DNA from: Betaproteobacteria bacterium GR16-43
Lineage (GTDB): Bacteria; Pseudomonadota; Gammaproteobacteria; Burkholderiales; Usitatibacteraceae
DNA length: 64,000 nucleotides
Direction of reading: 5' to 3'
Assembly (NCBI GenBank): GCA_001953215.1
Contig: CP019169.1
Location: 3,100,001-3,164,000, forward strand
This document shows, piece after piece, positions 10,383 to 18,470 of this stretch (within the stretch, counting starts at the first letter, position 1; each line of letters starts with the position of its first letter). The notes under the pieces are model-generated. The model was given only the letters and a program-made list of their open reading frames with translations. It was not told the DNA's origin and made no database searches. The translations under genes and the position numbers were made by a program.

Positions 10383-10388
10383 TATAAT
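10383..10388 (+). promoter_or_regulatory. Candidate -10 box (TATAAT) for the dioxygenase-sulfotransferase operon
   Basis: A perfect TATAAT lies 6 nt before the GTG at 10395. Transcription starting the usual ~7 nt downstream would begin at the start codon itself, implying a leaderless or nearly leaderless mRNA. No good -35 hexamer is visible at 16-18 nt spacing. The 120-bp gap upstream also holds a small hairpin (GCCGC-gaaat-GCGGC followed by TTT, about 10337-10354) that might end the FG-GAP operon weakly. Confidence 0.4.
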
Positions 10389-10394
10389 CCCGAT

Positions 10395-11153
10395 GTGGAT
10401 CGCCGCCGAACCTCCAGTCGCAAGTCCGTACCGACCCTCGAACTGGTCGAGCGCTTCCGCGCGGACGGGTTTGTCGTCCTGAGAGGGTGGGTCTCGAACC
10501 CGGGCGCATTGCACGAGGCGCTCGAGTCCGCCGTGCGCGAGAACGCGGCCAAACCAACGTTCCTGCGGCAGCGCGAGGTGGTGTCGCTGGACGACATCGC
10601 CTGCACGAGCGAAGACTTCCTGCGTATCCCGGCGTTCCTCGGGATGCGCAACGTGCACGTGGCCTCGCAGCGCGTGCGCAAGCTGATCGCGGGCCATGGG
10701 TTCGAGGCCTACCTGGCCGAACTCGCGCCGGACGCCGGCCAAAGGGAACTCCTGCAATCGGCGTTCGTCCCATTCTCGATGCAGCACGCCTCCCACTCCG
10801 ACCAGTTCCTGGTGCATCCGCCCGCGGCCGCGCATCGGCGCGAATCGCTGGCCGGCGTCGCCCTGGCGCTCGACGGCATGTCGAAGGAAAACGGCGCGCT
10901 CTTCGGCTGGCCCGGCTCGCAGTGGGTGAGTCCCAAGCCGCTGCCGGCGGACTACGAGGCCTACGCGGACTACACGCGCGACATGGCCGTCACCATGCTC
11001 AACGCGGGCCTGCATCCCCACTTCATCGAAGCCGCACCCGGCGACGTGATCGTGTGGGCGGGTGACTTCGTGCATGGCAGCGCCAAGCCGCTCGTGCCCG
11101 GGGTTGCCCGGCATGCGTTGATGCTGCACTACGGGGTGCGACTTGCGCATTAG
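10395..11153 (+). CDS. Phytanoyl-CoA dioxygenase (PhyH)-like Fe(II)/2-oxoglutarate oxygenase
   Basis: About 252 residues from a GTG at 10395; an upstream TTG at 10332 would add a tail unlike the family. The expected iron site is visible: an H-x-D motif (HSD in 'QHASHSDQF'), then a distal His in 'DFVHGSAKP' and an Arg in 'VARHALMLHY' that could bind 2-oxoglutarate. The fold begins 'FRADGFVVLRGWV', as is usual for PhyH-like enzymes. Such enzymes hydroxylate acyl chains, amino acids or small metabolites. Here the first gene of a sulfotransferase operon might hydroxylate the lipid or amino-ketone chain made by the convergent PKS operon, giving an OH for sulfation. The substrate is inference; the family is well supported. 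Confidence 0.8.
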   Translation: MDRRRTSSRKSVPTLELVERFRADGFVVLRGWVSNPGALHEALESAVRENAAKPTFLRQREVVSLDDIACTSEDFLRIPAFLGMRNVHVASQRVRKLIAGHGFEAYLAELAPDAGQRELLQSAFVPFSMQHASHSDQFLVHPPAAAHRRESLAGVALALDGMSKENGALFGWPGSQWVSPKPLPADYEAYADYTRDMAVTMLNAGLHPHFIEAAPGDVIVWAGDFVHGSAKPLVPGVARHALMLHYGVRLAH

Positions 11154-12021
11154 CCTGCACGTGGGCCCGCACCGGACGGGAACCACGTACATCCAGTACG
11201 CCGCCCACCGCAACCGGGCCCTGCTCGCGAAGCATGGCATCCAGTTCATCAACGATCCGGCGCAGGCCGACGAGATGGCGCGCGCCCTGGTGCGGCTCGA
11301 TCCGCAGGCGGCCCTGGCCCTCTTCGACCGGCTCGTGGCGTCCGCGAAAGCGGCGTTCCCCGTCCCGGTTCCCGAAGTGGCGACGCTCTATTCGTCCGAG
11401 ACGCTCTGCGTCGTGCCGCGCGAATTGCGCAACGAGTACGAGCGCGGATTCGCCGCCTTCATCGCCGGCCTCGAGGAGCGCGGCTACACGGTGGAGCTGA
11501 TCTTCGTGGAGCGCGACCTCGAGGACACGCTGACCTCCAACGCGTTGCTGCAGACCTCGATCGGCAACCTCGAATTCGTTTCGCCCGATCCGCTGCCCTT
11601 CGTGCACTACCTGCGGGGCTACTCGGCGCAGAAGATGTTCTTCTTCGAACGCTTCAAGGTCGTGCACCTGGACTTCGCGCACCTCGCGTCGGGCGGCGAC
11701 CTGTTCGCCAATTTCCTGAAACTCGCATACGGCGTGACGGTGGCGGGGCTCGAGCCCATCGACACGAAGATCGACGCGCACAACTCCACCTCCGACGAGC
11801 AGCTCGCCCGCGGCCTGGTGATGGCACCGGTCATCAACTGGCTGGAGCAGTTCGGCTCGGTGTCGCGCTTCGACCTCTTCAACGCGTCGCAACCCTTCGC
11901 GCCGCCGATTCCCGAGGCGACGTGGGCCGAGGTCGCGGACGAGATTCCCCTCTTGCGCGATTGCATGCGCGTGACGGCGCGGCGCGCCCTGGAGCTGTTC
12001 GCGGCGGGCGGGTCGGCCTAG
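11143..12021 (+). CDS. Sulfotransferase family protein
   Basis: 292 residues from a TTG at 11143, overlapping the previous gene by 11 nt, with GGGG upstream as a possible ribosome site. The N-terminus reads 'ISLHVGPHRTGTTYIQYA', which matches the PAPS 5'-phosphosulfate-binding loop of sulfotransferases (strand, then G-P/H-x-R/K-T-G-T-T/S, then helix). A later 'LIFVERDLEDTLTSN' resembles the 3'-phosphate-binding Arg/Ser segment. It would move sulfate from PAPS to a hydroxyl on a glycan or lipid. PAPS synthesis genes (cysD, cysNC) lie in the facing operon, supporting the assignment. The acceptor is unknown. Confidence 0.75.
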   Translation: MRISLHVGPHRTGTTYIQYAAHRNRALLAKHGIQFINDPAQADEMARALVRLDPQAALALFDRLVASAKAAFPVPVPEVATLYSSETLCVVPRELRNEYERGFAAFIAGLEERGYTVELIFVERDLEDTLTSNALLQTSIGNLEFVSPDPLPFVHYLRGYSAQKMFFFERFKVVHLDFAHLASGGDLFANFLKLAYGVTVAGLEPIDTKIDAHNSTSDEQLARGLVMAPVINWLEQFGSVSRFDLFNASQPFAPPIPEATWAEVADEIPLLRDCMRVTARRALELFAAGGSA

Positions 12022-12024
12022 CGC

Positions 12025-13302
12025 ATGCGGATCACTTTCGAGGCGGCGCCGGGCGCCATGGAGTGCGGCGTGCAGTTCTCGGACTGGGATCGCGCCGCGC
12101 TCAACGGCAATTCGCTGGGACTGTTCGCGTGGGTTTCGGCGGGGGGCACGGCGGCGGTTCCCCGCGAAATCGTGCTGCGCGACGGCGCCTCCGTGCTGGC
12201 CCGCTTGTCCCCGCTGTACGACACCGCGGAGATCGTGGCGAAACTGGCTCCGGGCGCGACGGGGCGAACGCGCTTCGCGCACGCATGCGTGAACCGCCTG
12301 GCGCTGCGCGAGCAGGGCGCGATCGCGGTCGAGGTCGTGGACGAAGCCGGCGTGCGCGCGCTCGTGGGCCGATTGGTCTACGCCGGCAACGACCTGCGCG
12401 ACATCATCCCGCCCATCGTCCTGGACCTGGCTCCGGTGCTGGTCACGAGCCTCGGCCGCTCGGGTTCGACCATCCTTTCCCAGGCCCTCGGGGCGCATCC
12501 CGCGCTGTGCACGGTCGGCGGCTATCCGTTCGAGTACCGTTTCTTCTCGTACTGCCTGCACGCCGCGCTCGTGCTCACGTCGCCCGCGGGCCACGCGCAC
12601 TCGATGGGTGGGGATTCCTTCGAGGACCGCCATCCGTCCGACGTGGGATTCAACCCGTTCAACCACCGCGACTACGATCGAGCGCTCGGCCACGACGGCC
12701 TGCGCGAATTCTACGAGGGCGCCTTCGCGCGCGACGCGGCGCGTTTCCTCGTAGGCCAGGCCGGCGCGGCCGTGACGCTCGCGGCGGCGGGCAAGCCGGG
12801 CGCGACCGGATTCGTCGAGAAGATGTCGGGCTTCGCGCTGGCGAACTTCGCGCACAACGCCTGCGCGGGCACGCGCGAGATCGTGCTCACGCGGGGCTTC
12901 GAGGACCTCGTGCGTTCGATGCTCGCGTTCGACCGCCAGCGCGGCACCACGAACTTCTTCGACGCCGATTCCCCCGAGGCGGCCGATGCGTGGCTGATGG
13001 AGATGGCGTATCGGCAGGCCCACCTCGCGGGGCGAGCCCGGGAAGCGGGCCTCGTGCACGTGGCCTACGAGGAACTCGTGGGCGATCCGCGCGCGCGCCT
13101 GACCCGGCTTGCGAAGGAACTGGAGATCGACGCGAATCCCGCCGCCGTGGAGGCGATGTGCGCTCCGTTCGACGGCAGCGCCTTCAGCGAGGCCCACTCG
13201 ACCGCGGCGAGCAAGGCGGACCTCGACCTCGAAGCGATGTTCTCCAAGTCGGCGCGGGAACGTGCCGCGGCCTTCGTCCGGGGAAGCGGCGCGGCGCCAT
13301 GA
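12025..13302 (+). CDS. Sulfotransferase with an extra N-terminal beta domain
   Basis: 425 residues, ATG 3 nt after the previous stop. Residues 1-125 form a beta-rich domain of unknown function. From about 130 the sequence 'PVLVTSLGRSGSTILSQAL' gives the PAPS-binding loop, and 'EIVLTRGFEDLVRSMLAFD' gives the second PAPS motif (R/S pair). A C-terminal 'HVAYEELVGDPRARLTRLAKEL' is typical of cytosolic/Stf0-like sulfotransferases. Two different sulfotransferases in tandem suggest two sulfated positions or two acceptors. The next gene overlaps by ATGA, so it is part of the same operon. Confidence 0.82.
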   Translation: MRITFEAAPGAMECGVQFSDWDRAALNGNSLGLFAWVSAGGTAAVPREIVLRDGASVLARLSPLYDTAEIVAKLAPGATGRTRFAHACVNRLALREQGAIAVEVVDEAGVRALVGRLVYAGNDLRDIIPPIVLDLAPVLVTSLGRSGSTILSQALGAHPALCTVGGYPFEYRFFSYCLHAALVLTSPAGHAHSMGGDSFEDRHPSDVGFNPFNHRDYDRALGHDGLREFYEGAFARDAARFLVGQAGAAVTLAAAGKPGATGFVEKMSGFALANFAHNACAGTREIVLTRGFEDLVRSMLAFDRQRGTTNFFDADSPEAADAWLMEMAYRQAHLAGRAREAGLVHVAYEELVGDPRARLTRLAKELEIDANPAAVEAMCAPFDGSAFSEAHSTAASKADLDLEAMFSKSARERAAAFVRGSGAAP

Positions 13303-14633
13303 AAGTGTTGCGCTGGTGCGCGCTCTTCGTCGCGTGCTGGGCCGCGGCCGAAGAGTTGCCCGCGGGCCTTTCGCGTTTCAATCCCGCGGGCCTGTCGAAG
13401 GAGTGGGTCTACGAGGGCGTGGACCGCCGCGAGGGCGCGACGGACATCTGGCGCTATCGCCGAGCCGAGCCACCCGAGGTGCGCTTCACGTCGAAGCGCG
13501 AAACGCCATACGTCGTGGGCGCGTTCTACTTCGGACTCTTCTCGCCCAGCGGCACGCAGTCGATCGAGGGCAGCGAGCGCGTGCACGGACGCAAGGGCGA
13601 CTGGTGGGGCGGCGTCTCGGATTTCTACGGCAAGGAGAAGGGCATTCCCGCGGACCGGCGCGGCTGGAGCGGCGACTTCTCCGAATTGAAGCCCGCCATC
13701 GGCTACTACGACCAGCGTTCGGTCACGACGCTCGAGCAGCACATTCGCCAGGCCTCGGATGCGGGCCTCGCCTTCTTCAGCTTCTATTGGTACTGGAGCA
13801 ACAAGAAGGGCGACGACCGCTTGCCCGAAGCGCTCGATTCGTTTCGCAAGGCGCGCAATCCCGCCGGGCTCAAGTTCAACCTCTCGCTCTACGCGCATCC
13901 GTGGGACGACGACATGGCGATCGATCCCGCGAAGGCCGCGGCGCCGATCGCGAAGCTGGTCGCGTACTTCGCCGATCCGAATTACCTGAAATTGCCCGAC
14001 GGCCGCCCGGTGTTCTCGATCGGCGACGCGCGCAACATCCGCGGGCCCGCCAACGAGAAGTGCGGCACGACGGCGTGCTTCGTCGCGGCCACGGAGAAGT
14101 TCATCGCGGCGCTGAAGGCCGAGTCGAAGCGCCGCCTCGGCGTCGAGCCCTTCGTGCAGATGCAGCCCGGACCCGGATGGGACCAGGTGAAGGAGGTCGA
14201 CGGCGCGACGTGCCTGCTGCCGCCGGTGGAAGTGAAGGGCGGCACACCGTATCCGAAGTTCTCGGAATCGATCTACGCGCCGTGGGTGCGGCCGGGCAAG
14301 CCGGTGAGCCCGTGCATGATGCAGAACTTCGACGAGCGCCCGCGCCAGGACGTGCAGATCGCCGAGCGCGCCGCCGTGCGCTACTTCACGGGCAAGACCG
14401 AAGCGGGGTTCCGTTCCAACCTCGAGGCGGCGAAGCGCTTCTCGGACGAGAGCTTCGCGAAGGACCGCAATCCGGCGTCTCGCATCGTCTACCTGTACGC
14501 GTGGAACGAGTGGCACGAGGGCGGCATCCTTGAACCCAATGCCACGACGGGCGCGCGCGACCTCAACATCGTTACCGATGTCTTCAACCTGCCGCGCTTG
14601 CCGTCGCAGTGCCTCGATCGCAACGCGTGCTGA
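13299..14633 (+). CDS. WbsX/GH99-like glycan-modifying protein, exported
   Basis: 444 residues, ATG overlapping the previous stop (ATGA). A short hydrophobic N-terminus (about 1-18) looks like a signal peptide. The core contains 'IGYYDQRSVTTLEQHI', then 'DAGLAFFSFYWYWSNKKG', and near the C-terminus 'LYAWNEWHEGGILEPN'. These are the hallmarks of the WbsX / glycoside hydrolase 99-like family found in polysaccharide loci, where the protein cleaves or remodels glycans. Most WbsX relatives are cytoplasmic domains of larger glycosyltransferase proteins, so a free exported version is less usual. It probably acts in the periplasm on the glycan exported by the neighbouring transporter (inference). It is the last gene of this operon. 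Confidence 0.75.
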   Translation: MKVLRWCALFVACWAAAEELPAGLSRFNPAGLSKEWVYEGVDRREGATDIWRYRRAEPPEVRFTSKRETPYVVGAFYFGLFSPSGTQSIEGSERVHGRKGDWWGGVSDFYGKEKGIPADRRGWSGDFSELKPAIGYYDQRSVTTLEQHIRQASDAGLAFFSFYWYWSNKKGDDRLPEALDSFRKARNPAGLKFNLSLYAHPWDDDMAIDPAKAAAPIAKLVAYFADPNYLKLPDGRPVFSIGDARNIRGPANEKCGTTACFVAATEKFIAALKAESKRRLGVEPFVQMQPGPGWDQVKEVDGATCLLPPVEVKGGTPYPKFSESIYAPWVRPGKPVSPCMMQNFDERPRQDVQIAERAAVRYFTGKTEAGFRSNLEAAKRFSDESFAKDRNPASRIVYLYAWNEWHEGGILEPNATTGARDLNIVTDVFNLPRLPSQCLDRNAC

Positions 14634-14639
14634 GTGACG

Positions 14640-14988
14640 AAATAATTGGGGTCAGACTCCCATTCCTGTAATTCGCCGAGCGGCACGATTGGACCGATCC
14701 AGGCACGTCCAGGGCGCTCACAGTGCCCCTGAAATGCATTCGTGGTGTCGGTTCGGCTGGGTGCAGTGGGTGACGCCTGGTCGTCGACGTCCCGCGTTGC
14801 TGGAGGTCTTCATCCTTGGTCCCAGGCCGAGCAGTCAGTAGGGCCTCCGTCGCGGCCTTCAATCAAGCTGGAGCCTGCCCCCAGTCAACTCGTACGAGCG
14901 GTGCTGAGAGACGGCTGGGACGCTCCTGGGCCGGTGTTGCCGCATCCCACCCGGAATTAGGTGAATGGGAGTCTGACCCCAATTATTT
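14640..14988. repeat. 349-bp element bounded by perfect 26-bp inverted repeats
   Basis: Positions 14640-14665 and 14963-14988 are exact reverse complements over 26 nt, with the core GGGGTCAGACTCCC. Repeats of this GGGGTCAGAC type are common between genes of beta- and gammaproteobacteria. The ~297-bp interior shows no recognisable gene; short open frames on both strands look accidental. The element fills the whole gap between two convergent operons. Its right arm contains the stop codon of cysNC (TAA at 14985-14983), so the element borders or invades the gene's 3' end. It may be a small non-autonomous mobile element (MITE-like), or may serve as a transcription end for both sides. Confidence 0.75.
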
Positions 14989-16818
14989 CAGGCGCGGTTC
15001 GACAAACTCGAAGAGGCGCCGCTCCGCTTCGTCGAGGGCGAGGGCGCCCGTGTCGATCACGAAATCGGGCGAGTCGGGCCGCTCGTACGGCGAATCGATT
15101 CCGGTGAAGTTGCGGATCTCGCCGCGCCGCGCCTTGGCATAGAGGCCCTTGGGATCGCGACTCTCCGCCACCTCGAGCGGGACATCGACGAAGACCTCGA
15201 TGAACTCGCCGGGCGCGAAGAGGGCGCGCACCATGCGCCGTTCGGCGGCGTAGGGCGAGATGAAGGCGGCGATCACGATCACGCCGGCGTCCACCATCAG
15301 CCGCGTCACTTCGCCCGCGCGGCGGATGTTCTCGACGCGATCGGCGGGCGTGAAGCCGAGATCCTTGTTCAAGCCATGGCGCAGGTTGTCGCCATCCAGG
15401 AGATAGGTCCGCAAGCCCAACGCGTGCAGCCTCGCCTCGAGGCGGTTGGCGAGGGTGGACTTGCCCGCGCCCGAGAGCCCCGTGAGCCAGATGGCTGCGC
15501 TGCGATGCGCGTTCAGTCTCGCGCGCGCGTTGCGATCCACGGTCACTGCCTGCCGGCGCACGTTGGCCGAACGCCGCAGCGCGAAGCGCAGCATCCCCGC
15601 GGCCACCGTGTCGTTGGTGAGCCGGTCGATGAGGATGAAGCCGCCGGTATCGCGGTTCACGCCGTACGGATCGAAGGCCATGGGGCGGTCGAGTTCGAGC
15701 TCGCAAGAACCGATCTCGTTCATCGCGAGCGTTTCCGCGGCGAGCTTCTCCAGCGTCTCGACGTTCACCTTGTGGCGCAGCGGCAGCACGGTTGCGCTCA
15801 CCGTGCGCGCGCCGATCTTCATCAGGTAATCCCGTCCGCGCAACAGCGGTTCATCGCCCAGCCAGACCAGGTCGGCCGAGAACTGGTGGGCGACCTCGGC
15901 CGGGGACTGCGGCGCGCACAGGAGGTCGCCACGCGAGATGTCGAGCGCTTCGGTGAAAGTGAGGGCCACGGAGCGATTGGCCGCGGCTTCCGCGAGATCG
16001 CCCGCTGCGGTGACGATGCGCTCGACAGTTGCTTCGCGTCCCGAGGGCAGTACTCGCACGCGGTCGCCGGGCGCCACGCGGCCCGCGGCGATCGTGCCCG
16101 CGTAGCCTCTGAACGTCGCGTCGGGCCGGATCACCCATTGCACCGGCATGCGGAAGGGCTGCAGCGCGAGGCGGTCCTCGTCGAGCGGAACCGATTCGAG
16201 GTGCTCCAGCAGCGCGGGACCGTCGTACCAGCGCATGCGCTCCGAGCGGCGCACGACGTTGTCGCCATCGACCGCGCACACCGGGATGGCCGCGATGCGC
16301 TCGAGGCCCAGCTTCGTGGCGAAGGCGCGGTAGGCCGACGCGATCGCCTCGAAGCGCGCGGCGTCGAAGCCGACGAGGTCCATCTTGTTCACAGCGAGGA
16401 CGACCTCGCGCACGCCCAGCAGCGAGAGCACGTTCGTGTGCCGATGCGTTTGCGGCAGGAGCCCGCGCGAGGCATCCACCAGCAGCACGGCGAGCTGCGC
16501 CGTGGAAGCGCCCGTGACCATGTTGCGCGTGTACTGCTCGTGGCCCGGCGCGTCGGCCACGATGAACCGCCGGCGCGGCGTCGCGAAATGGCGGTAGGCG
16601 ACGTCGATGGTGATCTTCTGCTCGCGCTCGGCCGCGAGCCCATCGAGGGCCAGCGAATAGTCGATGCCGCCGCCGCGAGTGCCGTGGCGTTTCGAATCGG
16701 CTTCGAGTGCCACGCGCTGGTCGTCGAAGATCTGGCCGGCGTCGTGCAGCAGGCGCCCGACGAGCGTGCTCTTGCCGTCGTCGACGCTGCCGCAGGCGAT
16801 GAAGCGCAGCAGGCTCAG
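14983..16818 (-). CDS. cysNC: Bifunctional sulfate adenylyltransferase subunit 1 / adenylylsulfate kinase
   Basis: 611 residues. The N-terminal two thirds is a CysN GTPase with P-loop 'GSVDDGKST' (10-18), '[12 protein letters not shown]' (89-100) and 'NKMD' (144-147). The C-terminal third is an APS kinase (CysC) with P-loop 'GLSGAGKST' (447-455). With CysD it makes APS from sulfate and ATP, then PAPS. No ATG, GTG or TTG lies near the expected start. The codon matching the family's first Met is CTG at 16818, overlapping the cysD stop as CTGA, with GGAGGG placed 6 nt upstream. A later start would lose the P-loop. The stop codon lies within the right arm of the inverted-repeat element. PAPS made here probably feeds the two sulfotransferases at 11143 and 12025. 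Confidence 0.93.
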   Translation of the reverse strand: MSLLRFIACGSVDDGKSTLVGRLLHDAGQIFDDQRVALEADSKRHGTRGGGIDYSLALDGLAAEREQKITIDVAYRHFATPRRRFIVADAPGHEQYTRNMVTGASTAQLAVLLVDASRGLLPQTHRHTNVLSLLGVREVVLAVNKMDLVGFDAARFEAIASAYRAFATKLGLERIAAIPVCAVDGDNVVRRSERMRWYDGPALLEHLESVPLDEDRLALQPFRMPVQWVIRPDATFRGYAGTIAAGRVAPGDRVRVLPSGREATVERIVTAAGDLAEAAANRSVALTFTEALDISRGDLLCAPQSPAEVAHQFSADLVWLGDEPLLRGRDYLMKIGARTVSATVLPLRHKVNVETLEKLAAETLAMNEIGSCELELDRPMAFDPYGVNRDTGGFILIDRLTNDTVAAGMLRFALRRSANVRRQAVTVDRNARARLNAHRSAAIWLTGLSGAGKSTLANRLEARLHALGLRTYLLDGDNLRHGLNKDLGFTPADRVENIRRAGEVTRLMVDAGVIVIAAFISPYAAERRMVRALFAPGEFIEVFVDVPLEVAESRDPKGLYAKARRGEIRNFTGIDSPYERPDSPDFVIDTGALALDEAERRLFEFVEPRLK

Positions 16819-17717
16819 AAGTAGCCCTCCTGCTTCTTCTGCTCCATCGAGCCGGCCCCGTCGTGGTCGATCAGGCGGCCTTCGCGCTCCGAGGTGCGCG
16901 CGGCACGCAATTCGCGCACGACTTCCTCGACCGTCGCGGCGCGCGATTCCGTCGCGCAGGTGAGCGGGTAGCAGCCGAGCGTGCGGAAGCGCACCACGCG
17001 CGTCTCGGGCTTCTCGCCCGGTTCGAGGCGCATGCGCTCGTCGTCCACCACCACCCATCCGCCCGGACGGCGCACCACGGGCCGCGGCGCCGCGAAGTAG
17101 AGCGGCACGACCGGGATGCTTTCCCGCAGGGCGTATTCCCAGACGTCGAGCTCGGTCCAATTGGAGAGTGGAAACACCCGGAAGCTTTCGCCCGGATGCT
17201 TGCGCACGTTGTAGAGCCGCCAGAGCTCGGGGCGCTGGCGCTTCGGATCCCAGGCGTGCTTCTCCGAACGCAGCGAGAACACGCGCTCCTTCGCGCGCGA
17301 TTTCTCCTCGTCACGCCGCGCGCCGCCCATCGCGACATCGAAGCGGTGCGCGTCCAGGGCCTGCTTGAGGCCCTCGGTCTTCCAGAGGTCGGTGTGGCGG
17401 CGCGAGCCGTGGTCGAACGGGTTGATGCCCAGTCGTTCGGCTTCGGGGTTGCGGTGCACGATGAGTTCAACGCCCGGCTCGGCGGCCACGCGATCGCGCA
17501 GCGCGTACATGTCGCGGAACTTCCACGTCGTGTCCACGTGCAGCAGCGGGAAGGGCAGCGGGGCGGGGAAGAAGGCCTTCTTCGCCAGGTGCAGCAGCGT
17601 GGCGCTGTCCTTGCCGATCGAGTAGAGCAGCACCGGGCGCTCGGACTCGGCCGCCACCTCGCGCAGGATGTGGACGCTCTCGTCTTCCAGGCGCTGCAGG
17701 TGGGCGGGCGCGGCCAT
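16815..17717 (-). CDS. cysD: Sulfate adenylyltransferase subunit 2
   Basis: 300 residues, the usual CysD length. The PP-loop ATP pyrophosphatase signature 'SIGKDSA' is at 33-39 (the family more often has SGGKDS). Family blocks '[18 protein letters not shown]' and, near the C-terminus, '[13 protein letters not shown]' are present. CysD adenylates sulfate and works with the CysN GTPase, whose gene follows with a 4-nt overlap. It lies 3 nt after the upstream methyltransferase gene in an export/biosynthesis operon rather than with cysH/cysI, suggesting the PAPS is dedicated to sulfation rather than cysteine synthesis. Confidence 0.94.
   Translation of the reverse strand: MAAPAHLQRLEDESVHILREVAAESERPVLLYSIGKDSATLLHLAKKAFFPAPLPFPLLHVDTTWKFRDMYALRDRVAAEPGVELIVHRNPEAERLGINPFDHGSRRHTDLWKTEGLKQALDAHRFDVAMGGARRDEEKSRAKERVFSLRSEKHAWDPKRQRPELWRLYNVRKHPGESFRVFPLSNWTELDVWEYALRESIPVVPLYFAAPRPVVRRPGGWVVVDDERMRLEPGEKPETRVVRFRTLGCYPLTCATESRAATVEEVVRELRAARTSEREGRLIDHDGAGSMEQKKQEGYF
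16825..16830 (-). promoter_or_regulatory. Ribosome binding site deciding the cysNC start
   Basis: On the minus strand GGAGGG stands 6 nt before CTG (16818-16816). Spacing and strength favour initiation at this CTG, which is in register with the usual 'M-S-x-L-R-F' beginning of CysN proteins. Confidence 0.65.
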
Positions 17718-17720
17718 GCC

Positions 17721-18470
17721 CTAGGGCTCGAGCGGCTTCCGGAAGAAGAGGAAGAGGCCCAGCTCGCCGCCGTGGTCGGTGAACTCGGTGTGGAAGCGAT
17801 GCACGCCGCGGCGTTGCAGCGTGAAGAGCAGCGGGTTCACGTCGTAGGCGTTCATCTGCATCTCGGGGTCCGCGGCCGGGTCGCTGGCCGGCGTGGCGGG
17901 GACGGGCGCTCCGGGCGCGGGCGGCGGCGCGCGGCCGTTGGTTTCCGCGTGATACGCCTTGGCATACGTGACGTGCAACGCACCCACGCCGCCGGGTGCC
18001 ACGAGGTCCACCAGGGCGGCAAAGATCGGCAGGCCGCGCGCCGGTGGAATGTGCTGGAAGACGATGTACGAATGGACGAGGTCGAACTTGCGGCCGAGCG
18101 CGGCCAGGCCGTCATCGGTGGAGACCAGCAGCCTCGCGTTGGCCACGCCCTGCGTCTCGCAGTTGCGCCGCGCCTCCTCGATCATCGAAGGGGAGACGTC
18201 GAGGCCGTAGGCTTCGTCGGTCACGCGCGCGAACGGGATCAGCAGCCGGCCGACGCCGCAGCCGAAGTCGAGCACCGAACGCGCGTGGAAGTCGGCGCCG
18301 AGGTATTCGCGGATCATGTCGGACACGTAGCGCACGTGCACCTCGCCCGACGCGAAGAACTCGCGCCGTGCGTCTTCGGTGAGGCCCGTGCGGCGGAACT
18401 TGGGATCCGTGATCACGCTGAAGTACGGATCGCGCTTTCCCCACTCTTCCCATTCGCGGTCGGTGCTCAT
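17721..18470 (-). CDS. SAM-dependent class I methyltransferase
   Basis: 249 residues, ATG at 18470 overlapping the stop of the glycosyltransferase gene (ATGA). The SAM motif I is 'VLDFGCGVGRLLIPFA', followed by 'YGLDVSPSMIEEA' (motif II acidic residue) and 'FDLVHSYIVFQHIPP' (post-motif). A Pro/Ala-rich stretch near residues 180-200 looks like a loop insertion. It would methylate a small molecule, sugar or lipid head group; the position in the operon between glycosyltransferase and cysD suggests a glycan or lipid acceptor. The exact substrate cannot be read from sequence. Confidence 0.82.
   Translation of the reverse strand: MSTDREWEEWGKRDPYFSVITDPKFRRTGLTEDARREFFASGEVHVRYVSDMIREYLGADFHARSVLDFGCGVGRLLIPFARVTDEAYGLDVSPSMIEEARRNCETQGVANARLLVSTDDGLAALGRKFDLVHSYIVFQHIPPARGLPIFAALVDLVAPGGVGALHVTYAKAYHAETNGRAPPPAPGAPVPATPASDPAADPEMQMNAYDVNPLLFTLQRRGVHRFHTEFTDHGGELGLFLFFRKPLEP

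Noticed and set aside
10271-10387. A 38-codon frame beginning with ATGA at the end of the FG-GAP operon
   Set aside because: It has a coupled start but no conserved features, and its end coincides with the TATAAT of the next operon; too little support.
3076-11252. Antisense open frames of 1,210 and 1,218 codons across the FG-GAP genes and beyond
   Set aside because: They are mirror images of high-GC coding repeats and contain no recognisable domain; the plus strand has signal peptides and coupled starts.
14742-14960. A 72-codon frame inside the 349-bp inverted-repeat element
   Set aside because: No ribosome site, no similarity to a transposase and no codon pattern like neighbouring genes.
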